Assembly (NCBI GenBank): GCA_017553025.1
Contig: JAFZNF010000135.1
Coordinates: 1-6,320, forward strand
DNA length: 6,320 bases
Reading direction: 5' to 3'
From: Clostridia bacterium
GTDB taxonomy: Bacteria > Bacillota_A > Clostridia > UBA1381
This document shows, in pieces, positions 1 to 5,291 of the stretch. Under the pieces are notes generated by a model. That model saw only the letters and a list, made by a program, of their open reading frames with translations. It searched no databases and had not been told where the DNA came from. Position numbers and translations under genes: made by a program. The first letter of the stretch is position 1. Each line of letters opens with the position of its first letter.

Positions 1-123
1 AAGATATGATGCAAGAAATATCAGTATTAAAAATGATATTGCGGAAATATATCCTAAGACTGTTTCTGCCCTTAAAAGCAGTTTATCTGTCTGTTCCTTT
101 TCAAAATTCAATTCATTGTTCAT
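1..123 (-). CDS. N-terminus of an unrecognised membrane protein (partial, runs off the left edge)
   Basis: An open frame begins with ATG at 123-121 and stays open to base 1, giving 41 residues. The first 21 are polar and charged (MNNELNFEKEQTDKLL and on). From about residue 24 the chain becomes a hydrophobic segment rich in Ile, Leu, Phe and Ala, which looks like a membrane helix that continues to the edge. The start has a good Shine-Dalgarno, AAGGAGT at 141-135, 11 nt upstream. The gene follows the Asp23-family gene on the same strand, with a terminator-like hairpin between them. In B. subtilis the gene after yqhY is nusB, but this N-terminus does not resemble NusB, nor the AmaP or DUF2273 proteins often found beside Asp23 genes. 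The coding call is fairly safe. I do not recognise the product. Confidence 0.65.
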   Translation of the reverse strand, partial: MNNELNFEKEQTDKLLLRAETVLGYISAISFLILIFLASYL

Positions 124-144
124 TTTATTTATTTACTCCTTATC

Positions 145-178
145 AAAAAAATATGCATCGAAAACAGATGCATATTTT
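145..178 (-). terminator. Intrinsic terminator or attenuator after the Asp23-family gene
   Basis: A perfect 12-bp inverted repeat (arms 148-159 and 167-178, core ATATGCATC/GATGCATAT) encloses a 7-nt loop. Read on the minus strand, the stem runs into a run of seven T (151-145). It starts 9 nt after the Asp23-family stop codon. The stem is AT-rich, so termination may be partial. The plus-strand reading also has a short T-run, but no plus-strand gene approaches it. The hairpin ends three bases before the Shine-Dalgarno of the next gene, so it could act as an attenuator between the two genes. Confidence 0.65.
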
Positions 179-187
179 CACGGCATA

Positions 188-667
188 TTATTCCTCCGAA
201 AGGTCAAGACCGTCTAAAAGGTCAGAAGGCTCTTCTTTCTCCGATTTTTCCTGTTTCTTTGCCTTTTTGGCAGGTTTTTCATCTTCCTTAAAATGCACGC
301 CGTCAATATGAACATTTACGCAGGAAACATCAATTCCGGTCATAGTTTCAACGCTGTTTTTTACATTTTCCTGTATGCTCCACGCAAGCTCGGGAATACG
401 CACGCCGAATTCAACTATTGCATAAAGGTCAATCGTTGCGCCGTCAGGCTTCACATCGACTTTTACGCCTTTTTGAGGGCTTTTTTTGGCGCCCAGTTTT
501 TCTGCAATCCCTGATGCAACACCGCCTGACATAGCATAAACGCCGTCCATCTCGCTTGCCGCAATTCCTGCTATGCTGGCTACAACATCATCGGAAATAT
601 TGACCTTTCCGCCGTCTTCTTTTAGGGTAACTTCGCTGGTCATCTTATTGTTATCTTCCATAATCAT
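188..667 (-). CDS. Asp23/Gls24 family protein (YqhY-like)
   Basis: The 159-residue product has one Asp23 domain at about residues 20-126. Typical features are VNISDDVVASIAGIAASEMDG near the start, the long strand-rich middle ending EFGVRIPELAWSIQENVKNSVE, and the closing VNVHIDGVHF. The last 33 residues form a Lys/Glu-rich tail with an acidic end, probably disordered. There is no signal peptide or membrane segment, so it is cytosolic. Family members are linked to envelope stress, and B. subtilis YqhY has been tied to control of acetyl-CoA carboxylase. In B. subtilis, yqhY lies downstream of spoIIIA with accB and accC in between; here those two genes are absent. ATG at 667 has AAAGGAA at 678-672 just upstream. 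The in-frame ATG at 661, two codons later, has the more usual spacing and could be the real start. The gene has its own sigma-A promoter. Confidence 0.93.
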   Translation of the reverse strand: MIMEDNNKMTSEVTLKEDGGKVNISDDVVASIAGIAASEMDGVYAMSGGVASGIAEKLGAKKSPQKGVKVDVKPDGATIDLYAIVEFGVRIPELAWSIQENVKNSVETMTGIDVSCVNVHIDGVHFKEDEKPAKKAKKQEKSEKEEPSDLLDGLDLSEE

Positions 668-708
668 TTCGTTCCTTTCTGAAACAGGCTATAACTCATC
701 TTTAGACA

Positions 709-737
709 ATTATATCAAATTACTGTATGTTTTGCAA
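709..737 (-). promoter_or_regulatory. Sigma-A promoter for the Asp23-family gene
   Basis: On the minus strand TTGCAA (737-732, four of six consensus bases for -35) is followed after exactly 17 bp by a perfect TATAAT (714-709). The predicted transcript start is near 703-701, giving a leader of roughly 35 nt that includes the Shine-Dalgarno. The -35 box begins at the base immediately after the spoIIIAH stop codon, and no terminator separates the two genes. The gene can therefore be transcribed in vegetative cells independently of spoIIIA, with possible extra read-through during sporulation. Confidence 0.8.
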
Positions 738-1298
738 CTACTTTGCCTCAATAATTTTAATATTCTTGGCTGAAGTGTCAAGCTCTGAAGTCACAAGCTC
801 TTTTATGGTTTTTGCATCATCGCTTGAAAAATTGTCTTTCTTTACTATTATTTCCACACTTTCGCCGTCAATATACACGGAAATATTTTTATATCCCTTA
901 GCTTTAGCAAGGTTTTCAATTATGGTTTCCTTTTCGGTATTTTCCGCAATAGAAACGATTTTATCCTGTGCCTGACGCCTTACATCGCCGTCAAAACTTT
1001 CGTTTGTGGCGGTCTGATTGAGAATTTCCAAGGCTCTTGAACGGGAGTTGTCCTTTGAAAGCTTTGCCTCGCTGAAGTATTCCTCCAAAACAGGAGACTG
1101 ATTTGCGCTGACGTCTGTAACATCTTCTTTAGCGCTTGAAACGTATTCTGCCTCGCCTAATTTTTTTGCCTCTTCAACATAGCTTTCGCCGTCGGTTACC
1201 CGTATTGTGTCCTGATATGACCAGTTCAGGTATCCCGCAACACCAATAAGCACAACCAGTAGAGATGCAATAACTTCCATTTTTTTAAGTACCATCAT
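738..1298 (-). CDS. spoIIIAH: Stage III sporulation protein AH
   Basis: SpoIIIAH is a single-pass membrane protein of the mother cell that projects into the space between the two forespore membranes. In B. subtilis it forms a ring and binds forespore SpoIIQ. This 186-residue copy has a membrane helix at about 8-26, a linker rich in Ser, Asp and Glu (30-70), and a YscJ/FliF-like ring-building domain at about 72-184. The domain includes the family stretch EYFSEAKLSKDNSRSRALEIL and the closing half with KAKGYKNISVYIDGESVEIIV. The linker is shorter than in the 218-residue B. subtilis protein. Two consecutive ATGs (1298 and 1295) open the frame. The first is preferred because the GG of its Shine-Dalgarno, inside the end of spoIIIAG, is nine bases upstream. 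It is the last gene of the operon, three nt after spoIIIAG. Confidence 0.95.
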   Translation of the reverse strand: MMVLKKMEVIASLLVVLIGVAGYLNWSYQDTIRVTDGESYVEEAKKLGEAEYVSSAKEDVTDVSANQSPVLEEYFSEAKLSKDNSRSRALEILNQTATNESFDGDVRRQAQDKIVSIAENTEKETIIENLAKAKGYKNISVYIDGESVEIIVKKDNFSSDDAKTIKELVTSELDTSAKNIKIIEAK

Positions 1299-1301
1299 AA
1301 T

Positions 1302-1787
1302 TTAATTCCTTTCCTTTCCTTCTAAAACGCATATTCTGTGTGATGAAACCTCAAGGACTGCCGATGCGGCATCTGCAAGAGCTTTTTTTACATCGCTGTT
1401 TCCCGCACCGTCAGACACTATGATAACACCTTTGACTTTTGGGTAAAATCCCGATTTAATGAAAGGTGAATTTCCCTCCATAACTACCGATTTTTCAGAG
1501 GAGGATTCGCTTTTCTTTTCCTCAAATTCCAAATCATAACCCGAAGTTCCGTAGTATGTAATCATAACGCTGACTTTGCCTGCTCCGTAAACCTTTGAGA
1601 GGATTTGTGAAAGTCTTGCCTCATCGGAGTATTCATCATACATCAGAGGTTTTGAATTTTCGTTTTTTTCGCTGCCGAATGTAGGCAGGAGCATAAAAAC
1701 AATCCCAATTATAATTATTATATACAGGCTCTTATTATTCACATATTTTGATAAAAAATCATTTAACTTTGTATTCAATTCTGTCAC
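1302..1787 (-). CDS. spoIIIAG: Stage III sporulation protein AG
   Basis: SpoIIIAG is the second ring-forming component, anchored in the outer forespore membrane with its C-terminal part in the intermembrane space. The 161 residues show a short cytosolic start, a membrane helix at 20-36 (YIIIIIGIVFMLLP) and a ring-building fold. One half contains RLSQILSKVYGAGKVSVMITY (59-79). The other contains PKVKGVIIVSDGAGN (116-130) and ends in RICVLEG. It is much shorter than the 229-residue B. subtilis protein, mostly because the segment between the two halves (about 80-115) is small. The start is GTG at 1787, nine bases after GAGG (1800-1797), so the gene begins 29 nt inside spoIIIAF. The last codons hold the ribosome site of spoIIIAH. 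The identity is secure; the exact start is likely. Confidence 0.94.
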   Translation of the reverse strand: MTELNTKLNDFLSKYVNNKSLYIIIIIGIVFMLLPTFGSEKNENSKPLMYDEYSDEARLSQILSKVYGAGKVSVMITYYGTSGYDLEFEEKKSESSSEKSVVMEGNSPFIKSGFYPKVKGVIIVSDGAGNSDVKKALADAASAVLEVSSHRICVLEGKERN

Positions 1788-2193
1788 ATCCGTAAACCTC
1801 TTTTAATCTTGCTGCGGCATTTTCAGGGATTTTTTTTGATAGGATAATACCTTTAACACCGCGTATTTTATGTTCGTCATCTATATCTAAAATCACGTCG
1901 GCATCACAGATTATGCCAAATTCGCCTTTGATACGCCCGCAAATATCAGCCTCAACATTTTCTTTGAGTTTTTCAGAAATACTGTCCGAAAGGATTTTCG
2001 TATTTTCTAACGATTGATTTTCAAGAGGCTCAAATTGCATTTTTTTTATCTCTGGAAGAGGCGATAAAATGACCGTCAGTATTAAAAAACCCAAAAGAAC
2101 GCGGATATATTTCTGATGCTCGCGCGGCGCAAGGACATCTGCTAAAGATGCGATTACAGCCGCTGTGCAAACGCTTATTATGTAACTTTTCAG
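1759..2193 (-). CDS. spoIIIAF: Stage III sporulation protein AF, probable CTG start
   Basis: SpoIIIAF is a small membrane component of the SpoIIIA channel. Read from CTG at 2193 the product has 144 residues. It has two membrane helices (about 4-21 and 29-47), separated by the conserved turn APREHQKYIR, then GFLILTVILSPL, then a soluble domain of about 95 residues ending VYGCDRIEYKVK. The frame is open upstream to a stop near 2278 but holds no in-frame ATG, GTG or TTG there. The first such codon is TTG at 2094, which would delete the first helix and the start of the second. CTG at 2193 overlaps the spoIIIAE stop as CTGA, in the manner of a coupled ATGA junction. It lies seven bases after GGGGG of a strong Shine-Dalgarno. 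Family identity is certain; the start codon is inferred. Confidence 0.88.
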   Translation of the reverse strand: MKSYIISVCTAAVIASLADVLAPREHQKYIRVLLGFLILTVILSPLPEIKKMQFEPLENQSLENTKILSDSISEKLKENVEADICGRIKGEFGIICDADVILDIDDEHKIRGVKGIILSKKIPENAAARLKEVYGCDRIEYKVK

Positions 2194-3254
2194 AAGCTCA
2201 CCCCCGATGATAAAAGTATTATGGCTATTGATATTATAAAAAGCAGAGCTGATGTTACAACCATAGAAAACATTATTTTAACGGTATCTGATACGCAAAG
2301 CAGCATATTTACGACGCGCTTTTCGGAAAAAGGCTCCACAATTGCCGCAACAGCTTTTAAAAGCAGCATCATTACAAGTATTTTAATAACGGGCGTAAAT
2401 GCTATGGCAAAAAGCGCTATAGCACCTGCTGTGCCAACTGCGCTTTTCAATAAATTTGCTCCTGTTAAAACGGTATCAACGGTATCGGAAAGTATTCCGC
2501 CAACCACAGGCACAAGGCTTCCTACCGCAAATTTAAGCCCTTTTGCAGCCACACTGTTAAATGCCTTTGTAGAAAATCCGTAAAGGGATAAAATGGCAGT
2601 GAAAAGCGTCAATACGCCTGTTAGCAGCCATTTCGAAACGGAGTTTAAAAGTTTTGTCAATGTCCCGATTTCAATACGGTTTCCTATGTTGCCGCAAATT
2701 CCTAAAACGGCGGAAAAATAGCAAATAGGCAAAATGCATTTATCGACTAAAACCCCCAGAACATATACACTTGCCGCAAGCACGGGGGCAAATGCCGCCG
2801 CTTGCGTGACGGCACCTGACGATAGTAGCATAGTCATAAAAATTGGCTCAAATTTAGTTATAAAATCGCATATGTTATGTATCGTATCGGCGGCATATCC
2901 TGCCACTTCGGAAAATATTCTGACAGAGGAGAGTGATAGCAGTAAAAAGCAGGCAATTCCTGCGGCTTCCGCCGCCTGAGAACCCTCAAACGCACCAGAC
3001 AGTATACGGACCATTCCTGCCGCCAGAGCGACTAACAGTATAGTTTTTAAAAGAGCTTTTGTGTTTTTTGCCTCATAAAAAAAACTTTCAAAAAAATTAT
3101 TTATAAGAGTTATCGGGTTTAGTGTAAAAGTCCCGTCTGTAACAGTTTTTACCGTTTCGTTAAAAAGGTCGTTTCCGTCTATTTCATATCCTTCGGCAAA
3201 GCAAGGCGGAGAGAGAATAAATAAAGATAAAACTATAAAAATAAACTTTCGCAT
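2190..3254 (-). CDS. spoIIIAE: Stage III sporulation protein AE
   Basis: SpoIIIAE is the large polytopic membrane protein of the SpoIIIA complex. The 354-residue product begins with a likely signal peptide (RKF, a hydrophobic core, then PPCFA-EG, cleavage near residue 20). A short soluble part follows, then a series of membrane segments at about 67-87, 97-115, 155-190 (two), 205-225, 273-303 (one or two) and 327-350. The conserved loop GSLVPVVGGILSDTVDTVL lies at 245-263. The protein is somewhat shorter than the B. subtilis one (399). ATG at 3254 has AGGAG at 3265-3261, six bases upstream, overlapping the spoIIIAD stop codon. At the other end the gene overlaps spoIIIAF by four bases. In this family the protein is thought to form part of the membrane channel; the exact function is not settled. 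Confidence 0.96.
   Translation of the reverse strand: MRKFIFIVLSLFILSPPCFAEGYEIDGNDLFNETVKTVTDGTFTLNPITLINNFFESFFYEAKNTKALLKTILLVALAAGMVRILSGAFEGSQAAEAAGIACFLLLSLSSVRIFSEVAGYAADTIHNICDFITKFEPIFMTMLLSSGAVTQAAAFAPVLAASVYVLGVLVDKCILPICYFSAVLGICGNIGNRIEIGTLTKLLNSVSKWLLTGVLTLFTAILSLYGFSTKAFNSVAAKGLKFAVGSLVPVVGGILSDTVDTVLTGANLLKSAVGTAGAIALFAIAFTPVIKILVMMLLLKAVAAIVEPFSEKRVVNMLLCVSDTVKIMFSMVVTSALLFIISIAIILLSSGVSF
2198..2205 (-). promoter_or_regulatory. Shine-Dalgarno that decides the spoIIIAF start
   Basis: GGGGGTGA lies within the last codons of spoIIIAE. It matches the GGAGGTGA ideal at all but one base, and that base can form a G-U wobble with 16S rRNA. Seven bases separate its GGGGG from CTG at 2193. 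No ATG, GTG or TTG in any frame sits at a workable distance after it and opens a long reading frame, so this site supports CTG as the spoIIIAF start. Confidence 0.75.
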
Positions 3255-3263
3255 TACAAACTC

Positions 3264-3656
3264 CTAAATATTTGCCAAAGTATCCAAAACCGCGGAAATC
3301 AGACTGTTTATAACGGGCAGCATTATTGCAATTATACTGATTTTTCCGACAAGCTCCAGCTTTTTTGAAAGAAGCGACTCATTTGCGTCTTTGGCAAGTT
3401 CTGCGGCAAACTGTGTAACATAGGCGATACCTATAATCTTAACTATTGATTTTATGTAAATGCCGTCCGCCCTTGTATTTTCGGAAAGTGATTTTATGCC
3501 GTTTATTATGCCCTCAAGATAGGGCACGGTAAAAAGTAAAATCAAAAATGCGGTGGAGAGCGCTGTAAGAACACCGAGTTCAGGCTTATATGCGCGCACA
3601 GTCATTGACAAAAATGTGCCTATTATACCTATTGAAATAATTTTTAAAATATCCAT
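3264..3656 (-). CDS. spoIIIAD: Stage III sporulation protein AD
   Basis: SpoIIIAD is a small polytopic inner component of the SpoIIIA channel. The 130 residues (133 in B. subtilis) contain four probable membrane segments at about 4-20, 28-47, 68-85 and 105-125. Family-like stretches include RAYKPELGVLTALSTA and VTQFAAELAKDANESLLSKKLELVGK (in two parts, 80-90 and 91-105). The start is ATG at 3656, two bases after the spoIIIAC stop. No convincing Shine-Dalgarno precedes it: the bases before it are AT-rich, with only an AAAGAA about 16 nt away. Translation probably depends on ribosomes that finish spoIIIAC. The next gene, spoIIIAE, starts nine bases after the stop, and its ribosome site overlaps that stop. 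Confidence 0.95.
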   Translation of the reverse strand: MDILKIISIGIIGTFLSMTVRAYKPELGVLTALSTAFLILLFTVPYLEGIINGIKSLSENTRADGIYIKSIVKIIGIAYVTQFAAELAKDANESLLSKKLELVGKISIIAIMLPVINSLISAVLDTLANI

Positions 3657-3658
3657 AT

Positions 3659-3853
3659 CTATAAATCAAAAATTCTTTTTATCGACTCAAAAAGACTGCC
3701 TATTTCGCTTGTTAAAACGTAGAGAACAACAATAAGCCCTGCAATTGTGGTTAAAAGCGCCTGTTCCTCGCGCCCTGAACGAACAAGGAGCTGGTTTAAG
3801 ACTGCGACAACTATTCCAACTCCTGCGACTTTAAATATCAAATCAACATCCAT
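3659..3853 (-). CDS. spoIIIAC: Stage III sporulation protein AC
   Basis: SpoIIIAC is the smallest membrane subunit of the channel, similar in hairpin design to small two-helix secretion proteins. The 64 residues give two membrane helices (about 5-24 and 33-50) around a short charged loop (RSGREEQ), then an amphipathic tail ending IKRIFDL. Length and pattern match the family. ATG at 3853 follows AGGTGAT (3863-3857), and the gene begins 11 bases after spoIIIAB. It ends two bases before spoIIIAD, which seems to be translated by coupling to it. AC and AD are related in sequence style and may associate, by analogy with other secretion systems; this is inference. Confidence 0.94.
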   Translation of the reverse strand: MDVDLIFKVAGVGIVVAVLNQLLVRSGREEQALLTTIAGLIVVLYVLTSEIGSLFESIKRIFDL

Positions 3854-3864
3854 TTTATCACCTG

Positions 3865-4359
3865 CTAAAGAAGAATAAGCGAGAATAAAACACCGAGCAA
3901 AATTCCCGTACTGCGATACAGACGGCTGTATTTTTTGTATTCGTCATATGCCTCATTCTGAGCCATTTTTAAAAGCTCCTTTGTATGAAGAATACTTTTA
4001 ATCTGGGACACGCAGTCTAACCCGCCTAAATTTTGTGAAAACTCTAAAAGTGTTTGATTGTCACCTTTTGAAAGGTTCATATTACAACTTGAGAGTGCCG
4101 AAGAAAATACTTCTTGCATATCAGAGGTTCCGATATTTTTAGAAACGGCTGTAAAAAGCGGAATGTTTGTAAGAGTACCTATTTGCAAGAGAGCATCGCG
4201 CATACATTTTTGAGCATATGAAACCTCTTTTTCCAAAATTGCAAGCGCGGAAATAATATTTAAAAGACATTCATTTCGTTTTTTCAGTTTTTCCGACTTT
4301 GAAAAGCCCCATAAACCAAAGGCGGAAATTATTAAAACCGCGCCTGTAAGTTTAAGCAT
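3865..4359 (-). CDS. spoIIIAB: Stage III sporulation protein AB
   Basis: SpoIIIAB is a membrane protein of the channel that resembles type II secretion system F-domain proteins, and it probably connects the ATPase to the membrane parts. The 164 residues (171 in B. subtilis) have an N-terminal helix (3-18), a basic stretch (KSEKLKKRNE), and a helical cytosolic domain containing ALAILEKEVSYAQKCMRDAL at 38-57. A C-terminal helix follows at 150-164, after EYKKYSRLYR. ATG at 4359 lies inside the end of spoIIIAA (8-nt overlap), with AAGGG at 4374-4370 ten bases upstream and a second G-run closer. The overlap with the ATPase gene suggests coupled synthesis of the two partners. Confidence 0.95.
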   Translation of the reverse strand: MLKLTGAVLIISAFGLWGFSKSEKLKKRNECLLNIISALAILEKEVSYAQKCMRDALLQIGTLTNIPLFTAVSKNIGTSDMQEVFSSALSSCNMNLSKGDNQTLLEFSQNLGGLDCVSQIKSILHTKELLKMAQNEAYDEYKKYSRLYRSTGILLGVLFSLILL

Positions 4360-5218
4360 AAACCCCTATCCCTTCAAGCCTTATAATCGTGTCAAAATCA
4401 GGAATTTTGATGTCTCTGCCGTGTATACTGGTTATTATGCTTACACCACGCTTTTTCATTTCGCGTATCGCTGCCATATCTTCCGCCGTTCCTATTTCGT
4501 CTGTTATAATTACATCTGGGGACATAGAACGCAGCATAAAAAGCATACCGTCAGCCTTTGACGCTCCGCTTAAAATGTCACAGCCATACCCCAAATCAAA
4601 AGGAGAAACGCCTCCTACAGCAGCCGCTATTTCGCCACGTTCATCAACTATGGACACCCTTTTTCCCATAAGAGAAAGATTTCTTGCAATATCACGCAAA
4701 AGTGTAGTTTTGCCGCACATAGGCGGGGAAACAATCAAAGTATTTTTTATGTCCCCGTTTGTGAATATTTTATCCATTATGCTATCTGAACAGCCTATTA
4801 TTTCACGGGCAAAACGGTAGTTGAGAGACTGAATATTTTTTAAGTGGGTTATCTTTCCGCCTGATATTGCCGCTTCTCCGCAGACGCCGACTCTGTGACC
4901 GCCGGGCAGAGTGACAAACCCGTTTTTCAGCTCGTTTTCATATGCATAAAGAGAGAAATCGGTTATAAGCTCTAAACCTCTTTTTATGTCCCTGTCCGTG
5001 ACAATGATTGATTTTTTTATATCACTTGAAAGATTTCCCAAGGGCGTTACTGCATAGCCTCCGCTTTTTAGCACGGCACAAAGACCCAAGCCGCTGCGCA
5101 TACGTATTTCCAAAAGCTTGTCCGTATCCACTTCTTTTATGTAGGTTCTTATACGTTCGGGAAGTAGGGTAAGCAAAGTCAAAACGGTATCTTTATTTTC
5201 CTGTGCAAGTGCAAACAT
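4352..5218 (-). CDS. spoIIIAA: Stage III sporulation protein AA, secretion-type ATPase
   Basis: SpoIIIAA is the cytosolic ATPase thought to power the SpoIIIA channel from the mother cell; it belongs to the secretion/pilus ATPase superfamily. Counted from ATG at 5218 (288 residues), the Walker A loop SPPMCGKTTLLRD is at 164-176, the DERGE segment at 192-196, the Walker B DVIITDE at 235-241, and the histidine of SIHG at 266. The N-terminal half includes GGHRVGVCGEA, also typical of the family. The frame could open three codons earlier at GTG 5227, but that codon is part of the Shine-Dalgarno AGAGG (5231-5227), which sits eight bases before ATG 5218, so 5218 is preferred. The C-terminus after the histidine is only 22 residues long, shorter than I expect. 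It is the first gene of the operon, 71 nt after sigG. Confidence 0.95.
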   Translation of the reverse strand: MFALAQENKDTVLTLLTLLPERIRTYIKEVDTDKLLEIRMRSGLGLCAVLKSGGYAVTPLGNLSSDIKKSIIVTDRDIKRGLELITDFSLYAYENELKNGFVTLPGGHRVGVCGEAAISGGKITHLKNIQSLNYRFAREIIGCSDSIMDKIFTNGDIKNTLIVSPPMCGKTTLLRDIARNLSLMGKRVSIVDERGEIAAAVGGVSPFDLGYGCDILSGASKADGMLFMLRSMSPDVIITDEIGTAEDMAAIREMKKRGVSIITSIHGRDIKIPDFDTIIRLEGIGVYA

Positions 5219-5226
5219 TTTGTCCA

Positions 5227-5231
5227 CCTCT
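5227..5231 (-). promoter_or_regulatory. Shine-Dalgarno that decides the spoIIIAA start
   Basis: AGAGG at 5231-5227 is eight bases upstream of ATG 5218. The competing GTG at 5227 uses the last G of this same site, so it cannot be served by it, and no other ribosome site lies a suitable distance before it. Confidence 0.7.
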
Positions 5232-5239
5232 TTTACTCT

Positions 5240-5265
5240 ATACTATGTATCAATAAAAAAAATAG
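5240..5265 (-). promoter_or_regulatory. Possible sigma-E promoter of the spoIIIA operon
   Basis: The spoIIIA operon of B. subtilis is transcribed by sigma-E, and a promoter is expected between the sigG terminator and spoIIIAA. The best fit is CTATT (5265-5261) as -35, a 13-bp spacer full of T, and CATAGTAT (5247-5240) as -10. The -10 agrees with CATACAnT at five of seven fixed bases. Transcription would start about 15 nt before ATG 5218. An overlapping GATACATA (5251-5244) matches equally well but lacks a -35. The match is weak and rests largely on position. Confidence 0.35.
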
Positions 5266-5268
5266 AAC

Positions 5269-5291
5269 AAAAAAAGAAGGCATAAGCCTTC
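5269..5291 (-). terminator. Intrinsic terminator of sigG
   Basis: On the minus strand GAAGGC, a TTAT loop and GCCTTC form a perfect 6-bp GC-containing stem (5291-5276), followed by seven T (5275-5269). The stem begins at the second base of the sigG stop codon. It separates the forespore gene sigG from the mother-cell spoIIIA operon, though a short stem like this may leak. Confidence 0.8.

Noticed and set aside
151..175. The ATGCAT-centred palindrome as an operator or a CRISPR-like repeat
   Set aside because: It occurs once, and its position after a stop codon with an adjoining T-run is better explained by a terminator.
722..729. CATACAGT on the minus strand, a perfect match to the sigma-E -10 pattern, within the asp23 promoter spacer
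   Set aside because: No -35 resembling the sigma-E pattern lies 12-15 bp upstream (the bases there read GAGGCA), while a sigma-A promoter explains the same region well.
1549..1557. CATACTA on the minus strand inside spoIIIAG as a sigma-G -10
   Set aside because: There is no matching -35 at the expected distance and no gene start that it would serve.
1759..2094. spoIIIAF beginning at TTG 2094
   Set aside because: It would delete the first conserved membrane helix and part of the second, and has no Shine-Dalgarno; the frame upstream encodes clear SpoIIIAF sequence.
3974..3985. CATACAAA on the minus strand inside spoIIIAB as an internal sigma-E promoter for downstream genes
   Set aside because: The -10 is close to consensus but the -35 position reads TCCCAGA, so I do not support a promoter there.
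4389..4820. A long open frame on the plus strand opposite spoIIIAA
   Set aside because: It has no ribosome site or family resemblance and mirrors the codon pattern of the well-supported ATPase gene on the other strand. Other plus-strand frames (for example 2221-2583 and 6-311) fail for the same reasons.
5225..5227. GTG start for spoIIIAA
   Set aside because: The codon overlaps the Shine-Dalgarno that serves ATG 5218.
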